Source of the DNA: Dethiosulfatibacter sp.
GTDB taxonomy: Bacteria > Bacillota_A > Clostridia > Tissierellales > Dethiosulfatibacteraceae
Direction of reading: 5' to 3'
Assembly: GCA_019084435.1 (NCBI GenBank)
Contig: JAHRFV010000007.1
Coordinates: 1-9,320 of the forward strand
DNA length: 9,320 nucleotides
In this document: piece after piece, positions 6,961-9,320 of the stretch
Layout: every line of letters begins with the position of its first letter
How positions within the stretch are numbered: the stretch's first letter is position 1
Position numbers and translations under genes: made by a program
Notes under the pieces: generated by a model
What the model saw: the letters and a program-made list of their open reading frames with translations, nothing else
Database searches by the model: none
Told to the model about the DNA's origin: nothing

Positions 6961-7778
6961 TACAAAATACCGGACATTTTGGTGACTTTCATGCCTTTTT
7001 CTTCCCATGCATTAATGATCTCATTAAGTCCAATGGAATCACTGGGCATGTGACCCGCTACAACAATATTGCCTATATTCTGTTCACGGACTTCCTTTAT
7101 AACATCTTCCGGTGCATGCATAGCGACTATTGTACCCACACCAGCTTCAAAATATGCTTTATAGACATCTGATCCGCCATTCGTACCACCTGCGAACAAG
7201 ACAGCAATCTTACCTGCGTAATCTGTTGCAGCTCCACATCTTACAACCGGCTTTGACAAGGATTTCTCGTATAATTCCAGCTCATTCAATGCATCCAATA
7301 TATCCTGTACCTTAGCTTTCTTATTATTCCCAAGTTTATCGTCCAAATACTTCTGAGTAAATCTTTCTCCAATCAAATCTGAAGGCATATGGATGTTCAT
7401 ATATGGTATATTCAGCAACTTTGCAGCTGATGAAGCTCTGCTGTAATTGGATACATGGCTGTTTATTTCCACTGACTTTGATTTTTTAGATAGAGCCTTC
7501 TGAGCTTTATTGATAGGAACTCCAAACTCCATCATTTTATCAATCTGAATTTCCATAACTTTGTGAAAATCAATTATTGTCTCATCTGCCTTTGGATGAT
7601 GGCTGACCACCAGATCAAATCCCAAGTCCCTTGCAAGTAACATTTCCGGTGTTTCCATATCGACTCCAATGAGTATATTCTGTATATTATCACCCTCGAC
7701 GGTTATTGTCGTATCATAAGGTTCTTTCTCAAGACCTGCCAATTTCAGGGCAATATTCATCAATTCACTTGTTTTCAT
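6960..7778 (-). CDS. NIF3-family (NGG1p-interacting factor 3-like) protein
   Basis: A 272-residue cytoplasmic protein of the NIF3/YbgI family, which forms ring-like hexamers with a dinuclear metal site; the reaction is not established. I start it at the ATG at 7778, which has TTGGAGGTT 4-5 bases upstream. An in-frame ATG at 7826 would add 16 residues and has no comparable site. Visible motifs are ILIGVDMETPEMLLARDLG (35-53), DLVVSHHP (55-62, His60 and His61), FGVPIN (85-90), LFAGGTNGGSDVY (194-206), VGTIVAMH (214-221) and AGHMPSDSIGLN (241-252, His243, Asp247). The second half matches the subfamily with AGHxxSDS rather than the GHxxSE I expect of YbgI. It is probably cotranscribed with the membrane protein 58 bases upstream and ends at a strong terminator. 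Confidence 0.85.
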   Translation of the reverse strand: MKTSELMNIALKLAGLEKEPYDTTITVEGDNIQNILIGVDMETPEMLLARDLGFDLVVSHHPKADETIIDFHKVMEIQIDKMMEFGVPINKAQKALSKKSKSVEINSHVSNYSRASSAAKLLNIPYMNIHMPSDLIGERFTQKYLDDKLGNNKKAKVQDILDALNELELYEKSLSKPVVRCGAATDYAGKIAVLFAGGTNGGSDVYKAYFEAGVGTIVAMHAPEDVIKEVREQNIGNIVVAGHMPSDSIGLNEIINAWEEKGMKVTKMSGIL

Positions 7779-7836
7779 AACAACCTCCAATTTTATTTTT
7801 GTCCGATCACTAGAAGATTTTATCACTAATCACTTC

Positions 7837-8352
7837 TTATTTCAACATTCTCCAACTCTTACCGATTTTGGTAAACAGTCTAATTGCAATCATCATAGAT
7901 AGGCTCATTAACAGCCCAAATATCAAAAGATATAAAGCATATAACATTGGACTTCCCCCCACCATGATAATCGTAAATTCTCTTATCTTAGTCATGAAAA
8001 GGTAATCTGTCATCACTGTCGCCAAATAAAAACTCAAGCTCAAACTAAATGTTACAATAATCGTACTTAAAAATACACTTAAATCTTTTTTGTTCAGTTC
8101 AATCAATATCATTGAAACCAGCCCGTAAAAGATGAAAAATATTGTCTGCATCTGAAATAGAAATAATACCAAAAACAACGCAGCAATGAAGACGGTCATT
8201 ATTTCTTTCTTGCTCTGATCTTTCAGAAAAACAAACAGAGTCATTGGCACAAGGAATGCATTCAAAAAATTTGACATCCCCCTAAATACAGTAAAGAAAA
8301 CAATTATTAAAACGATACTGAAAGATCCCAATACTAATGCACGTATTCTCAT
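7837..8352 (-). CDS. Six-span membrane protein of unknown function
   Basis: A 171-residue, very hydrophobic protein with about six predicted spans (roughly 5-22, 28-44, 51-68, 70-86, 93-113, 136-158) and short charged loops (LKDQSKKE at 43-50, ELNKKD at 85-90). The C-terminus KIGKSWRMLK is basic and probably cytoplasmic. I recognise no motif; size and layout would suit a small DUF2232/YybS-like or ECF S-component-like protein, but I cannot support either. The ATG at 8352 has AGGTGA four bases upstream and an AAGGAG further up. It is the first gene of a probable two-gene unit with the NIF3 gene, under the promoter at 8387-8395. Confidence 0.75.
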   Translation of the reverse strand: MRIRALVLGSFSIVLIIVFFTVFRGMSNFLNAFLVPMTLFVFLKDQSKKEIMTVFIAALFLVLFLFQMQTIFFIFYGLVSMILIELNKKDLSVFLSTIIVTFSLSLSFYLATVMTDYLFMTKIREFTIIMVGGSPMLYALYLLIFGLLMSLSMMIAIRLFTKIGKSWRMLK

Positions 8353-8386
8353 ATTATCACCTGACTCCTTGCCGAATTATTTCTAT

Positions 8387-8395
8387 AGTATAACA
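8387..8395 (-). promoter_or_regulatory. Extended -10 promoter of the membrane protein-NIF3 unit
   Basis: On the minus strand TGTTATACT is an extended -10 (TATACT, 5 of 6) ending 34 bases upstream of the start at 8352. A TTGTTT at 8413-8408 is the nearest -35-like sequence, at a short 15-base spacing. Confidence 0.5.
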
Positions 8396-8430
8396 AATGG
8401 ACAAAATAAACAATAGCGTTAAATCGTTCG

Positions 8431-8442
8431 TGATTGTAATCA
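8431..8442. promoter_or_regulatory. Crp/Fnr-like operator candidate
   Basis: TGATTGTAATCA is TGAT-N4-ATCA, the core of Crp/Fnr-family sites (TTGAT-N4-ATCAA), with only the outermost base of each half different. It sits in the divergent region between the membrane protein-NIF3 unit and rubrerythrin. Its centre is about 68 bases upstream of the predicted rubrerythrin start site and about 57 upstream of the other. A 12-bp palindrome in AT-rich DNA could be chance. Confidence 0.35.
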
Positions 8443-8466
8443 TTTCATATTTATACTTATTTTAAT

Positions 8467-8504
8467 CTTGATAATTAGTGTGAGGATGTGTTATCATTAT
8501 CAAG
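8467..8504 (+). promoter_or_regulatory. Rubrerythrin promoter inside a spaced inverted repeat
   Basis: TTGATA (8469-8474, 5 of 6) and TATCAT (8492-8497, 5 of 6) are 17 bases apart, and TG at 8489-8490 makes the -10 extended. This is the best complete promoter in the window. CTTGATAAT (8467-8475) and its exact reverse complement ATTATCAAG (8496-8504) enclose it, one arm covering the -35 and the other the end of the -10. Each arm contains TGATAAT, the half-site of Fur/PerR-type boxes. TGATAATTAGTGTGA at the left arm matches the 7-1-7 pattern TGATAATnATTATCA at 11 of 14 positions. Control by a PerR-like peroxide sensor is plausible inference. Confidence 0.6.
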
Positions 8505-8546
8505 TGAAATATAGACACTAAATAATATACAATCAGGAGGTAAATT

Positions 8547-9131
8547 GTGAGTCAATTAAAAGGATCAAAAACATCTGTCAATCTTATGACAGCATTTGCA
8601 GGAGAGTCTCAGGCAACCATGAGATACACGTATTACGCCGGTCAAGCAAAAAAAGATGGTTATGTTCAAATGCAAAACATCTTTGAAGAAACCGCCGGGA
8701 ACGAACGGGAGCATGCAAAAAGATTATACAAGTTTCTTAAGGAAGAGCTGGAAGGCGATGTCATAACAGTTAATGCGCGTTTTCCTGTAAATTTACAAGA
8801 TACAAAATCAAATTTAAAGGCTGCTGCAGCAGGCGAGCATGAAGAGCATACAGATATGTATCCCACATTTGCAAGAATTGCAAAAGAAGAAGGTTTCGAA
8901 GAAATCTCAAAAGTTTTCACTGAAATCGGGGAAGTGGAAGAGAGACACGAAAAGAGATTTTTGAAACTTCTTAAAAACATTGAAGATAATATGGTGTTTA
9001 AAAGAGATGAGATTGTGGAGTGGAAATGCAATAATTGCGGCTATATTCACACTGGTAAAGAAGCTCCAAAGAAATGTCCAGCTTGTGACCACGCCATGGC
9101 ACATTTCGAATTGTTTGTAGAGACATATTGA
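8547..9131 (+). CDS. rbr: Rubrerythrin
   Basis: Cytoplasmic non-haem iron peroxidase of 194 residues that reduces hydrogen peroxide to water in anaerobes. It is the usual length and organisation: a four-helix ferritin-like diiron domain (1-~145), then a rubredoxin-like domain. Diiron ligands visible by comparison with Desulfovibrio rubrerythrin are Glu20 (FAGESQA), Glu53 and His56 (EREH), Glu97 and Glu100 (GEHEE), and Glu131 and His134 (ExxH). The FeS4 centre is Cys161, Cys164, Cys177 and Cys180, two CxxC pairs. All are intact. It starts with GTG, not ATG; AGGAGG at 8535-8540, six bases upstream, fixes this start. It is monocistronic, with a near-consensus promoter at 8467-8504 and a leader of about 43 bases. 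No plain T-tailed terminator follows; two large hairpins do. Confidence 0.97.
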   Translation: MSQLKGSKTSVNLMTAFAGESQATMRYTYYAGQAKKDGYVQMQNIFEETAGNEREHAKRLYKFLKEELEGDVITVNARFPVNLQDTKSNLKAAAAGEHEEHTDMYPTFARIAKEEGFEEISKVFTEIGEVEERHEKRFLKLLKNIEDNMVFKRDEIVEWKCNNCGYIHTGKEAPKKCPACDHAMAHFELFVETY

Positions 9132-9140
9132 CGATCAACA

Positions 9141-9191
9141 GGACTCTTGGGTTCAGGTGGTGTTTGAAACGCCACCTGAACCTTAGAGACC
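9141..9191. other. Long hairpin downstream of rubrerythrin
   Basis: The core GGTTCAGGTGG (9150-9160) pairs perfectly with CCACCTGAACC (9172-9182). A U-G pair and GTT/AAC extend it to a three-base loop, TGA. Below it, GG-A-CTCT (9141-9147) pairs with AGAG-A-CC (9185-9191), with one A-A mismatch and a small internal loop. No T-run follows on either side, so it is not a standard terminator, though it may stop or protect the rubrerythrin transcript. It abuts the next hairpin directly. Confidence 0.8.
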
Positions 9192-9192
9192 G

Positions 9193-9266
9193 TTATCCAG
9201 GGACTCTACAGTGCTTATCTCCCACTTATAGAAGTGGGAGTCTTAGCACTGTTAGTCATCGGATAA
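9193..9266. other. Four-tier nested hairpin, possible IS200/IS605 end or structured RNA
   Basis: Four stems nest in order: TTATCC/GGATAA (9193-9198, 9261-9266), GACT/AGTC (9202-9205, 9254-9257), ACAGTGCT/AGCACTGT (9208-9215, 9245-9252) and CTCCCACTT/AAGTGGGAG (9219-9227, 9232-9240) with loop ATAG. Small internal loops separate them. The inner stem, read on the minus strand as CTCCCACTT-CTAT-AAGTGGGAG, resembles hairpins I associate with the 3' end of tnpB in IS200/IS605 elements. No tnpB sequence is inside the window, so the assignment is tentative. GGACTCT occurs both at 9141 and at 9201. From 9267 to the end I see no gene, only a lone TATAAT at 9312-9317 without a good -35. Confidence 0.6.
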
Positions 9267-9320
9267 AAATTGTAAGGGTTTTATTGTACAAGTTGTAGTT
9301 CAGAAAACAGCTATAATAAA

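Noticed and set aside
7779..7836. Three AGTGAT copies on the minus strand between the membrane protein and NIF3 genes
   Set aside because: Irregular spacing and only six bases each; not enough to call an operator or repeat array.
8666..9031. 121-codon minus-strand frame inside rubrerythrin
   Set aside because: Lies entirely antisense to a fully motif-supported rubrerythrin, with Ser/Phe-rich composition typical of shadow frames.
9312..9317. TATAAT near the right edge as a promoter for a gene beyond the window
   Set aside because: No -35 at 16-18 bases and no TGn extension; TATAAT matches are common by chance in DNA this AT-rich.

Overview
The window is AT-rich, with dense, short-spaced genes, strong Shine-Dalgarno sites and clear sigma-A-type -10 boxes. 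Rubrerythrin, a NatA/NatB-type ABC exporter, a LytS-type sensor kinase and a DUF815 ATPase point to a low-GC, probably anaerobic Gram-positive (Clostridia/Tissierellia-like). This is an inference from gene content; there is no rRNA or marker gene to fix the taxon.

Layout. Positions 1-334 hold a perfect 129-bp inverted repeat (1-129 against 206-334) that folds the sequence back inside a LytS/YehU-type histidine kinase gene (minus strand, start 1445). The kinase therefore lacks its C-terminal ATPase domain, and the fold-back is most likely a contig-end artefact. Divergent from the kinase is a DUF815-type AAA ATPase (1620-2807, plus). It converges on an ABC exporter operon through a shared bidirectional terminator at 2814-2838.

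The exporter operon (6653 down to 2841, minus) is three translationally overlapping genes: a NatA-like ATPase, a NatB-like permease, and a second permease fused to a complete CPBP/CAAX-type intramembrane protease. Upstream and divergent is an unlisted 22-residue single-membrane-span miniprotein (6846-6914, plus). It has its own extended -10 promoter, a good ribosome site and a terminator shared with the gene facing it.

Next, on the minus strand, are a six-span membrane protein of unknown function (8352-7837) and a NIF3-family protein (7778-6960), probably one transcript. A divergent intergenic region (8353-8546) carries a Crp/Fnr-like palindrome and a near-consensus rubrerythrin promoter. The -35 and -10 of that promoter each lie in one arm of a 9-bp inverted repeat. 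Rubrerythrin (8547-9131, GTG start) is complete with all diiron and rubredoxin ligands.

The last 189 bases hold no gene but contain two adjacent, elaborate hairpins (9141-9191 and 9193-9266). They look like the structured end of an IS200/IS605-type element, or another structured RNA. The most interesting items are this double hairpin, the hidden miniprotein, the protease-fused exporter and the rubrerythrin control region.
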